Positions 51,788-60,634 of a DNA stretch of 64,000 nucleotides are shown one piece after another. This DNA comes from Helicobacter_D sp964464895 (GTDB taxonomy: Bacteria > Campylobacterota > Campylobacteria > Campylobacterales > Helicobacteraceae). The notes beneath the pieces were generated by a model that was given only the letters and a program-made list of their open reading frames with translations, was not told the origin of the DNA and made no database searches. Position 1 is the first letter of the stretch. Each line of letters starts with the position of its first letter. A program made the translations under genes and the position numbers. The stretch is taken from contig CAYXGY010000003.1 in the NCBI GenBank assembly GCA_964464895.1, positions 62,001 through 126,000 of the forward strand. The letters are read 5' to 3'.

Positions 51788-52396
51788 ATGCTTGGCATTG
51801 TCAATTATGGAATCGGTAATCTTGCGAGTGTTCAAAATGCACTTTGCAAGATTGGTGCAACAGCCATTATCACGCAAGACCCAGAGAGTCTTAAAACCTA
51901 TGACCATTTAATTTTACCCGGAGTGGGAGCATTTGGCGATGCAATGCAACATTTAAAACACAATGGAATGCGAGAAGCCGTGCTAGAGTTTGCCAAAAGC
52001 GGCAAACCACTACTTGGAATCTGCTTAGGTATGCAGCTACTCTTTGATAAGAGTTATGAATTTGGCGAACATTTAGGCTTAGGATTAATCAAGGGGGAAG
52101 TGATTCCATTTGAAGCAAAAGATTTGGACGCAAATCAAAAGATTCCACAAATGGGTTGGAATCGCGTAACCATTCACCAAACCTCATCACTTTTAAAAGG
52201 GCTAGAATCACCCTTTTACTTGTATTTTGTGCATAGTTATTATGTCAAAAATTTGCAAAATGCTATTGGAATTAGTCAATATGGAATGAAATTTGCCTCC
52301 ATAGTGCAAAAGGACAATGTCTTTGGAATCCAGCCACACCCTGAAAAATCTCATAATGTGGGGCTTAGGATTCTACAAAACTTTACGAATCTATAA
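51788..52396 (+). CDS. hisH: imidazole glycerol phosphate synthase, glutaminase subunit
   Basis: The 202-residue class I glutamine amidotransferase supplies ammonia to HisF in histidine synthesis. It has LPGVGAFGDAM, the catalytic Cys in LLGICLGMQLLF, and the His-Glu pair in GIQPHPEKS. ATG 51788 follows the preceding stop by two bases. The longer upstream frame lies within that gene. HisA follows 8 bases on, forming a his pair. Confidence 0.94.
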   Translation: MLGIVNYGIGNLASVQNALCKIGATAIITQDPESLKTYDHLILPGVGAFGDAMQHLKHNGMREAVLEFAKSGKPLLGICLGMQLLFDKSYEFGEHLGLGLIKGEVIPFEAKDLDANQKIPQMGWNRVTIHQTSSLLKGLESPFYLYFVHSYYVKNLQNAIGISQYGMKFASIVQKDNVFGIQPHPEKSHNVGLRILQNFTNL

Positions 52397-52404
52397 GGAG
52401 TTGT

Positions 52405-53118
52405 ATGCAAATTATTCCTGCAATAGACTTAAAAGAGGGTTGCGCAGTGCGTTTAAAACAGGGCTTAATGGAAAGCGCGAAAGTTTATGCTGACAAGCCC
52501 GATGTACTTGCCAAACATTTTGAATATTTAGGAGCAGAATTTTTACACATTGTGGATTTAGATGGTGCATTCGCAGGAAAGCCAAAAAATCTTGCGGCGA
52601 TTGAAAAAATCTGCAAAAATTCCAAGCTCAAAATTGAAGTGGGCGGTGGAATTCGTGAGGAAGAAACGATTAAGACTTACTTAAACTTAGGCGTCTCCCG
52701 AGTAATTTTGGGTTCTATTGCGCTAAAAAATCCGCAATTTGCGCTCAATATGGCAGAAAAGTATGCTATTGTTATTGGAATTGACGCAAAAGATGGCAAA
52801 GTTGCAACAGAGGGTTGGGCTACAAGCGAAAACACTTTGGCTTGGGATTTCGCAGAGCGATTCAAAGGGAGCAAGGTGCAGGCTATTATTTGCACCGATA
52901 TTGCACGCGATGGAATGCTCGGCGGGTTAAATATAGAATTTACAAAAAAAATCCAAGACAAGAGCGGAATTTTCACTATCGCAAGTGGTGGATTATCCTC
53001 TGAAGCGGATTTTGAAGCACTCAAAGAAGCGGAAATTGATGGCGTAATTGTAGGTAAGGCATTTTATGAAAATAAGATTGATTTGCAAAAAGTCTTTAAG
53101 CAGTTTAATTGCAAATAA
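52405..53118 (+). CDS. hisA: phosphoribosylformimino-AICAR ribotide isomerase
   Basis: The 237-residue TIM-barrel isomerase acts in histidine synthesis. IIPAIDLKEGCAVRL carries the first catalytic Asp and VGGGIREEETI the phosphate loop. CTDIARDGMLGGLN carries the second Asp, and IASGGLSSEADF the last phosphate loop. AAGGAG lies just upstream. Histidine genes are absent from H. pylori, which argues against that species. Confidence 0.94.
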   Translation: MQIIPAIDLKEGCAVRLKQGLMESAKVYADKPDVLAKHFEYLGAEFLHIVDLDGAFAGKPKNLAAIEKICKNSKLKIEVGGGIREEETIKTYLNLGVSRVILGSIALKNPQFALNMAEKYAIVIGIDAKDGKVATEGWATSENTLAWDFAERFKGSKVQAIICTDIARDGMLGGLNIEFTKKIQDKSGIFTIASGGLSSEADFEALKEAEIDGVIVGKAFYENKIDLQKVFKQFNCK

Positions 53119-53238
53119 ATTTTATGGCTTGGATTCTTATTTTATTTAATTTTATGCTTATTTGTGTGAAATTATGCTATTATATTCAGTTATTGTTATT
53201 TTTAAAATTTTTAATAAATTTTATTTAAGGAGTTTGCA

Positions 53239-53613
53239 GTGAAAATGGTCGTTGTAGATGATAGTTCCACTATGCGAAGAATTATCAAAAATACTCTTGC
53301 GAGACTTGGCTACGAGGATATTTTAGAAGGTGAGAATGGAGTCGAGGGCTGGGAAAAAATGGATTCTAATCCCGACACTAAAGTGCTTATCACGGATTGG
53401 AATATGCCCGAAATGAATGGATTGGATTTAGTCAAAAAAGTGCGTGCGGACGAACGTTTTAAAGATATTCCAATCATTATGGTTACCACAGAAGGTGGTA
53501 AGGCGGAAGTTATCACTGCATTAAAGGCAGGCGTAAATAACTATATCGTGAAGCCTTTTACCCCACAAGTTTTAAAAGAAAAATTAGAAGTTGTTTTAGG
53601 CGTGAATGACTAA
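53239..53613 (+). CDS. cheY: chemotaxis response regulator CheY
   Basis: The 124-residue receiver domain has VVDDSSTMRRIIKN, the phosphoryl Asp in VLITDWNMPEMNGLDLV, Thr in MVTTEGGK and Lys in NYIVKPFTPQ. It starts at GTG 53239 with AAGGAG upstream. Phospho-CheY binds the flagellar switch to change rotation. TATTAT at 53178-53183 is a possible -10 box. The order cheY-prmA-ftsH matches H. pylori. Confidence 0.96.
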   Translation: MKMVVVDDSSTMRRIIKNTLARLGYEDILEGENGVEGWEKMDSNPDTKVLITDWNMPEMNGLDLVKKVRADERFKDIPIIMVTTEGGKAEVITALKAGVNNYIVKPFTPQVLKEKLEVVLGVND

Positions 53614-53615
53614 TT

Positions 53616-54554
53616 ATGGAATCCTACTACAATTGTCTAAGCGTCGAAGCGGATAATTTTCTATGGCTCTTACAAAACAAAGTATTAGAAATTACGGGCG
53701 AGGCAATTGAAGAAATTGACAAGGGATTCATTATCCGCACAGAAAATGCCATAGAACCAATAAAAATGCAATTACTTGCATACGCAAAAGAATTGGAAGC
53801 CATTATGGCAGAACCCATAACTCTAAAGTTTTCTGAAGAAATTTTGAAAAATCAAGATTGGATTGCAACCTATCGCGATTCCATCAAGCCCATAGAATGT
53901 GGCAAATATTATATTCACCCTTCGTGGTTTCAAGGAAAAGACGACAAAATCAATGTGATTATTGACCCCGCCCTTGCCTTTGGAAGCGGACATCACGAAA
54001 CAACCTTTGGTTGCTTGAAAGCATTAGGTATCCTAGAGCAGACACTTCAAGAGATAAAACCTCCAAATAAAAAAGAAAATAGCAATACCCCTAAAAATGT
54101 CTCATTAGAGGCTACCCTCTCTCAAAAAGACTCCTCAAATACACTAAAGAATCAATGGATTTTAGATGTTGGTTGTGGAAGTGGAATCTTGAGCCTTTGT
54201 GCTAAAAAAAGCGGGGCGAAAGTTTGGGCGTGTGATACAGACGAACTTGCAATTCAAGCAACACAAGAAAATATGATTCAAAACAACCTTGTATTAGACA
54301 AAGTTTTTTTAGGCTCACTCCATACAATCCCCAATGAAAAAGGTAAGTTTGATATTGTCATCGCAAATATTTTAGCAGATATTATTGTCGCATTACCATT
54401 GGAATCCTATGTGAAGCCAAAGGGATACTTGATTTTATCAGGAATTTTAGATAAATATGTGTCAAAAGTTCTTGATAAATTCAAACGATTTACAATAGTT
54501 TCCCAAGAAATCGACCAAGAATGGGCGACTTTAGTTTTGCAAAACAAAGGATAA
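53616..54554 (+). CDS. prmA: ribosomal protein L11 methyltransferase
   Basis: This 312-residue protein has a small N-terminal substrate domain and an AdoMet domain with PALAFGSGHHETTFGCLKAL, then LDVGCGSGILSLCAKK and DIVIANILADI. Between them (about residues 143-180) lies a 35-40-residue polar insertion (EIKPPNKKENSNTPKNVS) that typical PrmA proteins lack. It starts 2 nt after the cheY stop. It trimethylates L11 in the cytoplasm. Confidence 0.9.
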   Translation: MESYYNCLSVEADNFLWLLQNKVLEITGEAIEEIDKGFIIRTENAIEPIKMQLLAYAKELEAIMAEPITLKFSEEILKNQDWIATYRDSIKPIECGKYYIHPSWFQGKDDKINVIIDPALAFGSGHHETTFGCLKALGILEQTLQEIKPPNKKENSNTPKNVSLEATLSQKDSSNTLKNQWILDVGCGSGILSLCAKKSGAKVWACDTDELAIQATQENMIQNNLVLDKVFLGSLHTIPNEKGKFDIVIANILADIIVALPLESYVKPKGYLILSGILDKYVSKVLDKFKRFTIVSQEIDQEWATLVLQNKG

Positions 54555-54556
54555 TC

Positions 54557-56488
54557 ATGCAAAAACCAAACAATAATCCCGATCCGCAAGATAAAAAGCC
54601 AAACAATTTTTTCAACCAAAATCCTCTTCTAATGTTTGTTATCTTTGCAATCATCGCAATTGTTATCTTTCGTATGGTATCTCCAGCAAGTGGAGAAGTG
54701 AGCAAATTAAGCGGAGCGACAACAACCAAAACAATTAATTATTATGAACTCAAAAAACTCATTGAAAACAAAGAAGTAGATTTCGTAGCCATTGGACAAA
54801 CCAATATCAAAGCAACATCGGAAAGGGGAGGTAACAAGATTGCCTATAATGCCCAAAGAGTCAATCCAGACAGCACATTGATTCCCCTCCTTGATGAAAA
54901 AGGCGTAGAATACACAGGATACAACGAGAGCAATTGGTTAAGCGATATGCTGTTTGGTTGGGTTTTACCTATCTTTATTTTCTTTGCCATTTGGATGTTT
55001 TTAGCAAGCAGAATGCAAAAAAATATGGGAAGTGGCATCTTGGGAATTGGAAGTTCTAAAAAGCTTGTCAATGCGGAAAAACCCAATGTAAAATTTGAGG
55101 ATATGGCGGGCAATGCAGAAGCGAAAGACGAAGTGGTAGAAATTGTAGATTTTTTAAAAAATCCCGAACGTTACGCCGCACTCGGTGCTAAGATTCCAAA
55201 AGGAGTTTTACTTGTAGGACCTCCGGGCACAGGTAAAACCCTACTCGCCAAAGCCGTAGCGGGCGAAGCAAATGTGCCATTTTTCTCAGTTAGTGGAAGC
55301 AGTTTCATAGAAATGTTTGTTGGTGTAGGTGCAAGTCGCGTTCGGGATTTGTTTGAAAATGCCAAAAAAGAAGCTCCAAGTATTATCTTTATTGATGAAA
55401 TTGATGCAATTGGTAAAAGTCGTGCAGCAGGTGGTATGATTAGCGGCAATGACGAGAGAGAGCAAACCTTAAACCAACTCTTAGCCGAAATGGACGGATT
55501 TAACTCCGATTCCTCTCCTGTAATTGTCCTAGCGGCAACCAATCGACCCGAAGTGCTAGACCCTGCACTTTTGCGTCCGGGTAGATTTGATAGACAAGTG
55601 CTAGTAGATAAGCCAGATTTTGAAGGGCGCGTAGAGATTCTTAAGGTGCATATTAAAAATATCAAATTGGCAAGAAATGTAGATCTCTTTGAGGTAGCAA
55701 AGCTTACTGCGGGACTTGCGGGAGCAGATTTAGCAAATATCGTCAATGAAGCCGCATTGCTCGCCGGAAGGGGCAATAAAAAAGAAGTGGAACAAAGTGA
55801 TTTCTTAGAAGCGGTAGAACGAGGCATTGCGGGATTAGAAAAAAAATCACGTAGAATCTCTCCCAAAGAGAAAAAAATCGTTGCTTATCACGAGAGCGGA
55901 CACGCACTCATTGCAGAAATCACTAAAGGAGCGAAAAAGGTAACAAAAGTTTCTATCATTCCACGTGGGCTTGCTGCACTTGGTTATACGCTCAATACGC
56001 CAGAAGAAAACAAATATCTTATGCAAAAACACGAGCTCTTAGCTGAAGTAGATGTGCTTTTAGGCGGTAGAGCGGCAGAAGATGTCTTTTTGGGTGAAAT
56101 CTCAACAGGGGCAAGCAATGATTTAGAACGTGCTACGGACATCATTAAGGCAATGGTAAGCTATTATGGAATGACAGATGTAGCAGGGCTTATGGTGCTA
56201 GAAAAACAACGCAATGTCTTTTTGAATGGCGGTTTAGGAAGCAGTAGAGAATATAGTGAAGAAATGGCGCAAAAAATGGACGCATACATTAAAGCCATTT
56301 TAAACGAACGTTTTAATATTGTTAAAGAATCATTAGAAACCTATAAAGAAGCAATTGAAAATATCGTGCAAGAATTGTTTGAAAAAGAAAATATTGATGG
56401 GCAAAAGGTGCGTGAGATTATTAGTGAATATGAAAAGACACATCATTTAGAGAGCAGAATCGTTGCGGAAGAAAAAGAAGAAGCCTAA
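54557..56488 (+). CDS. ftsH: ATP-dependent zinc metalloprotease FtsH
   Basis: The 643-residue membrane protease has an N-terminal helix (PLLMFVIFAIIAIVIFRMV), a periplasmic segment, a second helix (MLFGWVLPIFIFFAIWMF) and an AAA domain with GPPGTGKT near residue 221 and FIDEIDAIG. The zinc motif HESGH lies near 445. ATG 54557 is chosen 2 bases after the prmA stop; the longer frame lies in prmA. FtsH degrades unassembled membrane proteins and some regulators. Confidence 0.96.
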   Translation: MQKPNNNPDPQDKKPNNFFNQNPLLMFVIFAIIAIVIFRMVSPASGEVSKLSGATTTKTINYYELKKLIENKEVDFVAIGQTNIKATSERGGNKIAYNAQRVNPDSTLIPLLDEKGVEYTGYNESNWLSDMLFGWVLPIFIFFAIWMFLASRMQKNMGSGILGIGSSKKLVNAEKPNVKFEDMAGNAEAKDEVVEIVDFLKNPERYAALGAKIPKGVLLVGPPGTGKTLLAKAVAGEANVPFFSVSGSSFIEMFVGVGASRVRDLFENAKKEAPSIIFIDEIDAIGKSRAAGGMISGNDEREQTLNQLLAEMDGFNSDSSPVIVLAATNRPEVLDPALLRPGRFDRQVLVDKPDFEGRVEILKVHIKNIKLARNVDLFEVAKLTAGLAGADLANIVNEAALLAGRGNKKEVEQSDFLEAVERGIAGLEKKSRRISPKEKKIVAYHESGHALIAEITKGAKKVTKVSIIPRGLAALGYTLNTPEENKYLMQKHELLAEVDVLLGGRAAEDVFLGEISTGASNDLERATDIIKAMVSYYGMTDVAGLMVLEKQRNVFLNGGLGSSREYSEEMAQKMDAYIKAILNERFNIVKESLETYKEAIENIVQELFEKENIDGQKVREIISEYEKTHHLESRIVAEEKEEA

Positions 56489-56497
56489 GGAGAATTG

Positions 56498-57148
56498 ATG
56501 AAAACAACCACAGAATTTATTGCAAGAGAAGGTTGGAAACCTATTGGCATAGGAGCGTTCCTATTGTTGCTTTGTTGGTTGTTGGACTGGGAGATTCTTG
56601 GATTTCTTTGTTTGATTGCACTTGCTTGTTTGATCTATTTTTACAGAAACACTGAACGAATGCTAGAGGATAATGCGAGTGATTCTATTTTATCTCCCAT
56701 AGACGGAATCATTAAAAATATAGAAAACAAATCCGATGGAATCTACTTGCAAATCAACAAGCCCATTTGTTTTTGTGGTATGCTTAGAATGCCTTTAGCC
56801 AATCTCGGAAAATACGGAGAGGCTTTAAAAACCGAACATATCAAAGGATTAAAAAATGGCGATAAAACCACAGGAGAGCGGATTACAATTACTTTTCATC
56901 GTGCAATTGACAAAGATTTAGACTCTAATGCAACATTTACTTTAACGCTTTTCCCTAAATATTTTGGTCAAACTTCTTTGTATCTTTGGGATTCTCACTT
57001 TAGATTAGGAGAACGTATTGGGTTTTTTCTCAATGGTAGTGCAATTTTAAAAATCCCACTAAATTCTGAAGTAAGAGTCAATATTAATGATAAAGTGTTA
57101 GGTGGCAAAACATTGCTTGGTAAGACAAAATCAATACCAAGCCAATGA
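56498..57148 (+). CDS. phosphatidylserine decarboxylase-related membrane protein
   Basis: The 216-residue protein is in the position of the conserved gene between ftsH and pssA in H. pylori. It has two N-terminal helices (IGIGAFLLLLCWLLD; LGFLCLIALACLIYFY), then a Psd-like domain with SPIDGIIKNIENKSDG and ICFCGMLRMPLANLG. The self-cleavage LGST motif of decarboxylases is not seen; the nearest segment is FLNGSAILKIP. It may be a short Psd homologue or a relative with another role. AGGAG precedes ATG 56498. Confidence 0.65.
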   Translation: MKTTTEFIAREGWKPIGIGAFLLLLCWLLDWEILGFLCLIALACLIYFYRNTERMLEDNASDSILSPIDGIIKNIENKSDGIYLQINKPICFCGMLRMPLANLGKYGEALKTEHIKGLKNGDKTTGERITITFHRAIDKDLDSNATFTLTLFPKYFGQTSLYLWDSHFRLGERIGFFLNGSAILKIPLNSEVRVNINDKVLGGKTLLGKTKSIPSQ

Positions 57149-57197
57149 GGTTTAAGCAAAGTTGATTAGGCAAACTTCAAAATGGAGCAAAAAATAA

Positions 57198-57941
57198 ATG
57201 AAAATTAATCCATTATATATTTTACCCAACCTCTTTACGGGTGCTAGCATTTATATAGGAATCCTAGCAGTCGCCTATGCTTTTGTTGGACGTTTTGAGC
57301 TTGCGTGTTGGCTTGTGCTTGTCAGCCTCATTTTTGATGGATTAGATGGGCGTGTTGCACGTTTAACAGGCACGACAAGCAAATTTGGTGTAGAGTTTGA
57401 CTCCCTAGCAGATGTTGTTGCTTTTGGTGTAGCCCCTGCAATGATTTTGTTTTTCTATGGCGGATTCCATTATGGAAAATTTGGTGTAGTGGTTGCAGGG
57501 TTGTATGTTGTCTTTGGGGCGATTCGTTTGGCTCGTTTTAATGTAACTACTAACAACAATGAACCCAATGTTTTTATTGGGCTTCCGATTCCCTCTGCGG
57601 CGGTTTTTGTAGTTAGTTGGTTACTCTTTGAAATGGAGCTTAGCAAGCAATACCCGCAATATCCTGAAAGCATTTTTTTGCTCCCTTTAATGGTTACGAG
57701 CTTGATTATTGCATTTTTAATGGTGAGTAATGTGCGCTATCCTAGCTTCAAGAAAATGAGCTTTAAAAAAATTAGTTTTGGTAAAATTATCGTGCTAATG
57801 ATGATTATCTTAGCGATTTTATTTATTTACCCCATTTATACGATTGTAACTTTAATTAGTGGCTATGTTTGCTTTGGTCCTGCGCGTGCAACTTATTATC
57901 TTTACCTCAAATATTTCAGCAAAGAATCCCATAAGGAATAA
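57198..57941 (+). CDS. pssA: CDP-diacylglycerol-serine O-phosphatidyltransferase
   Basis: This 247-residue inner-membrane enzyme of phospholipid synthesis has the CDP-alcohol phosphotransferase motif DGLDGRVARLTGTTSKFGVEFDSLAD (split here for length: DGLDGRVAR, then GVEFDSLAD) with all Asp residues. Several membrane helices follow, including VVVAGLYVVFGAIRLARF and IIVLMMIILAILFIYPIY. It makes phosphatidylserine, the precursor of phosphatidylethanolamine. It follows the Psd-related gene. Confidence 0.93.
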   Translation: MKINPLYILPNLFTGASIYIGILAVAYAFVGRFELACWLVLVSLIFDGLDGRVARLTGTTSKFGVEFDSLADVVAFGVAPAMILFFYGGFHYGKFGVVVAGLYVVFGAIRLARFNVTTNNNEPNVFIGLPIPSAAVFVVSWLLFEMELSKQYPQYPESIFLLPLMVTSLIIAFLMVSNVRYPSFKKMSFKKISFGKIIVLMMIILAILFIYPIYTIVTLISGYVCFGPARATYYLYLKYFSKESHKE

Positions 57942-57943
57942 AA

Positions 57944-58027
57944 ATGCGTATGCGATTCCACACTTATTATAGTCGGACAAAAAACCTTTTAACCCTTTCT
58001 ATGCTCTCTCCACTGGGAGTATTTTAG
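57944..58027 (+). CDS. possible leader peptide of leuA
   Basis: A 27-codon ORF starts MRMRFHTYYSRTKNLLTL and ends SPLGVF, containing five Leu codons (two adjacent). It lies directly after pssA and 40 bp before leuA. AAGGAATAAAA precedes its ATG. Near its end CTCTC-CACT-GGGAG can form a short hairpin followed by TATTTT. Leucine-rich leader peptides control leu operons by attenuation in other bacteria, so this is a candidate for such control. Size and Leu content are suggestive, not proof. Confidence 0.45.
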   Translation: MRMRFHTYYSRTKNLLTLSMLSPLGVF

Positions 58028-58067
58028 AATCTCACTTTAACAATAAATTTATATTAAGGATTAACTA

Positions 58068-59609
58068 GTGGAAATGATTAAAATTTTTGATACTACTTTA
58101 AGAGACGGCGAGCAAAGCCCCGGTGCTTCAATGAATACGGAGGAAAAAATCAAACTCGCTTTGGCGTTGGAACGTTTGGGTGTAGATATTATTGAGGCTG
58201 GATTTGCAGCAGCAAGTCCGGGAGACTTTGAAGCAATCAATAGAATCTCTGAAGCCGTCCATAATAGCACGATTTGTTCTCTTGCAAGAGCCGTACTAAA
58301 AGACATTGAGAGTGCGGCAAAGGCTTTAGAAAAGGCGAAATCAAAACGAATCCATACCTTTATCGCCACAAGCCCAATCCATATGGAGTTTAAGCTCAAA
58401 ATGCAACCTAACGAAGTCATCAAACGCGCGATAGAAGCGGTGAGTTTAGCAAAAAGCTTATGCGAAGATGTGGAGTTTAGTTGCGAAGACGCAAGCAGGA
58501 GTGATTTAGGATTCTTAAAAGAAATCACGCACGCAGTCATTGAAGCGGGTGCGCAAACATTAAATTTGCCCGATACGGTAGGTTATAGATTACCCCAAGA
58601 ATTAGGAGCAATGATTCGTGAATTAAAGACTTTTGTAGGGAATCGTGCGATTCTCTCTGTGCATTGCCATAATGATTTAGGGCTTGCCGTAGCAAACTCT
58701 ATTGCAGGAATTGAAAATGGTGCAAGACAAGTGGAATGCACCATCAATGGCTTGGGTGAGCGTGCAGGAAATACCGCATTAGAAGAAATAGTAATGATTC
58801 TAAAAACACGCAAAGACAAATTTGAGGGGCTAGATACGCGCATTAACACGAAAGAAATTTATGCGTGTAGCAAATTAGTCTCCGATATTACAGGAATCCG
58901 TCCGCAACCCAATAAAGCAATTGTTGGTAAAAATGCCTTTGCGCACGAGAGTGGAATCCACCAAGATGGTATGTTAAAGAATCGTGAAACTTACGAGATT
59001 ATGCGTGCAAGTGATATTGGAATTCCAGAGGATAATGGCTTGGTTCTTGGCAAGCATAGCGGACGTGCAGCATTCAAAGATAAACTTGCCAATATGGGAT
59101 TTGGCGAGATTCCACAAGAAACACTAGACAAGGCATTTGAAAGATTCAAAATCCTATGCGACCGTAAAAAAGAGGTGTATGATGAGGATATTCGCTCCAT
59201 TATGACAGAGGAAGCAACTAAGATTCCTCAAGTCTTTGAGCTTTTGGGAATGCAGATTAGTAGTTGTTCTAAGGGCGTGCCTCACGCGGCAATTTCTATC
59301 CAAAAAGACGGAAAAACGAAAATAGATGCAGCCATTGGCAATGGAAGTGTAGATGCAATTCTTAAAACCATTGATAGAATCAGCGGGCATCAAGGAATCT
59401 TGAAAGATTATAAAGTAGAAGCCGTCAGTGAGGGTAAAGACGCCCTTGCAAAAGTAGTCGTCAAGGTAGAATTTGACCCTACCAAACCTGCTGTGATTGG
59501 GCACGGATTACATTTAGACACAATGCAGGCAACTGCAAAAGCTTATCTTGGAGCACTCAATAGCTATTTATCTATGCGTGAGCTTATCACGAATAAAACA
59601 ATTTGTTAG
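58068..59609 (+). CDS. leuA: 2-isopropylmalate synthase
   Basis: The 513-residue enzyme catalyses the first committed step of leucine synthesis. An HMGL-like TIM barrel has FDTTLRDGEQSPGASM, LSVHCHNDLGLAVANS (metal His) and GLGERAGNTALEEI. The C-terminal regulatory LeuA-dimer domain follows (QVFELLGMQISSCSKG). GTG 58068 is preferred since AAGGA lies 7 nt before it; an ATG follows at 58074. Leucine feedback is usual for the family. leuB, leuC and leuD are not adjacent here. Confidence 0.95.
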   Translation: MEMIKIFDTTLRDGEQSPGASMNTEEKIKLALALERLGVDIIEAGFAAASPGDFEAINRISEAVHNSTICSLARAVLKDIESAAKALEKAKSKRIHTFIATSPIHMEFKLKMQPNEVIKRAIEAVSLAKSLCEDVEFSCEDASRSDLGFLKEITHAVIEAGAQTLNLPDTVGYRLPQELGAMIRELKTFVGNRAILSVHCHNDLGLAVANSIAGIENGARQVECTINGLGERAGNTALEEIVMILKTRKDKFEGLDTRINTKEIYACSKLVSDITGIRPQPNKAIVGKNAFAHESGIHQDGMLKNRETYEIMRASDIGIPEDNGLVLGKHSGRAAFKDKLANMGFGEIPQETLDKAFERFKILCDRKKEVYDEDIRSIMTEEATKIPQVFELLGMQISSCSKGVPHAAISIQKDGKTKIDAAIGNGSVDAILKTIDRISGHQGILKDYKVEAVSEGKDALAKVVVKVEFDPTKPAVIGHGLHLDTMQATAKAYLGALNSYLSMRELITNKTIC

Positions 59610-59686
59610 CATTTAGCAAGCTATTAGATAAATTGCGCTAAAATATGCGGGATTTTTGAGTTTTATAAACGAATTTAAGGAAACCT

Positions 59687-60037
59687 ATGAGTGGAATTTT
59701 ATTGATATTGCAGTTTGTATTGGCAATTTTCATTACTACAATTGTGTTATTGCAAAAAAGTTCAAGCATTGGGCTTGGCGCATATAGCGGGAGCAACGAA
59801 AGCTTATTTGGTGCTAAAGGACCTGCGGGATTCCTAGCCAAGCTTACTTTTGGGCTCGGATTATTGTTTGTCATCAATACGATTGCATTAAGTTATCTTT
59901 ATGTTCAAGATTCTAAAAGCTCCATTATTGATGAAGCAACTATTCCCGAGATTCCAACGCCTATCTTGCCACAAGGCTCTACAACTCCAAGTGTTCCTGC
60001 AGCTCCTGCTGCACCTAGTAATACAGAATCTAATTAA
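59687..60037 (+). CDS. secG: preprotein translocase subunit SecG
   Basis: The 116-residue protein has two helices (LLILQFVLAIFITTIVLL; LTFGLGLLFVINTIALSYL) flanking the cytoplasmic GLGAYSGSNESLFGAKG. A Pro/Ala-rich tail follows, longer than in E. coli SecG. TTAAGGAAACC precedes the ATG. It is followed 12 bases later by frr, the order secG-frr-pyrE of H. pylori. Confidence 0.92.
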   Translation: MSGILLILQFVLAIFITTIVLLQKSSSIGLGAYSGSNESLFGAKGPAGFLAKLTFGLGLLFVINTIALSYLYVQDSKSSIIDEATIPEIPTPILPQGSTTPSVPAAPAAPSNTESN

Positions 60038-60048
60038 AGGGAAATCTT

Positions 60049-60609
60049 ATGGATTTGCAAGAAATCTACAAACACACAAAAGAAACAATGGCAAAGAGCA
60101 TTGAATCTATGAAAAAAGAGTTTGGCACTCTGCGCAGCGGGAAAGTTTCTGTTGCGATTTTAGACCATATCCGCATTGATTATTATGATACTCCTACTCC
60201 ACTCAATCAAGTGGGTTCTGTGATTGCACAAGATGCAAGCACAATTGTCATTACTCCTTGGGAAAAAAATTTACTCAAAGACATTGAACGTGCAATTCAA
60301 GAGGCAAATATTGGTGTCAATCCCAATAATGATGGCGAAGTAATTAAGCTCTTTTTCCCCCCAATGACAAGCGAACAACGTAAAGAAATCGCAAAGGAAG
60401 CTAAAAATATCGGCGAAAAATCAAAAGTTGCGATTCGGAATATTCGCAAAGACTCCAATGACAAAATCAAAAAACTAGAGAAAGACAAGGCAATTAGCGA
60501 AGACGAATCCAAAAAAGGGCAAGATGAGATTCAAAAATTTACTGATGAAGCCGTTAAAAAGATTGATGAGCTTGTCAAACACAAAGAAGAAGAATTACTC
60601 AAAATCTAG
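60049..60609 (+). CDS. frr: ribosome recycling factor
   Basis: This 186-residue protein has the RRF pattern MKKEFGTLRSGKVSVAILD, YYDTPTPLNQVGSV, ITPWEKNLLKDIERAI and a long C-terminal helical coil (KKLEKDKAISEDESKKG). It splits post-termination ribosomes with EF-G. AAAGGGAAATC precedes the ATG. Confidence 0.96.
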   Translation: MDLQEIYKHTKETMAKSIESMKKEFGTLRSGKVSVAILDHIRIDYYDTPTPLNQVGSVIAQDASTIVITPWEKNLLKDIERAIQEANIGVNPNNDGEVIKLFFPPMTSEQRKEIAKEAKNIGEKSKVAIRNIRKDSNDKIKKLEKDKAISEDESKKGQDEIQKFTDEAVKKIDELVKHKEEELLKI

Positions 60610-60634
60610 TTTCGCACTATTTAAGGAATCCACA

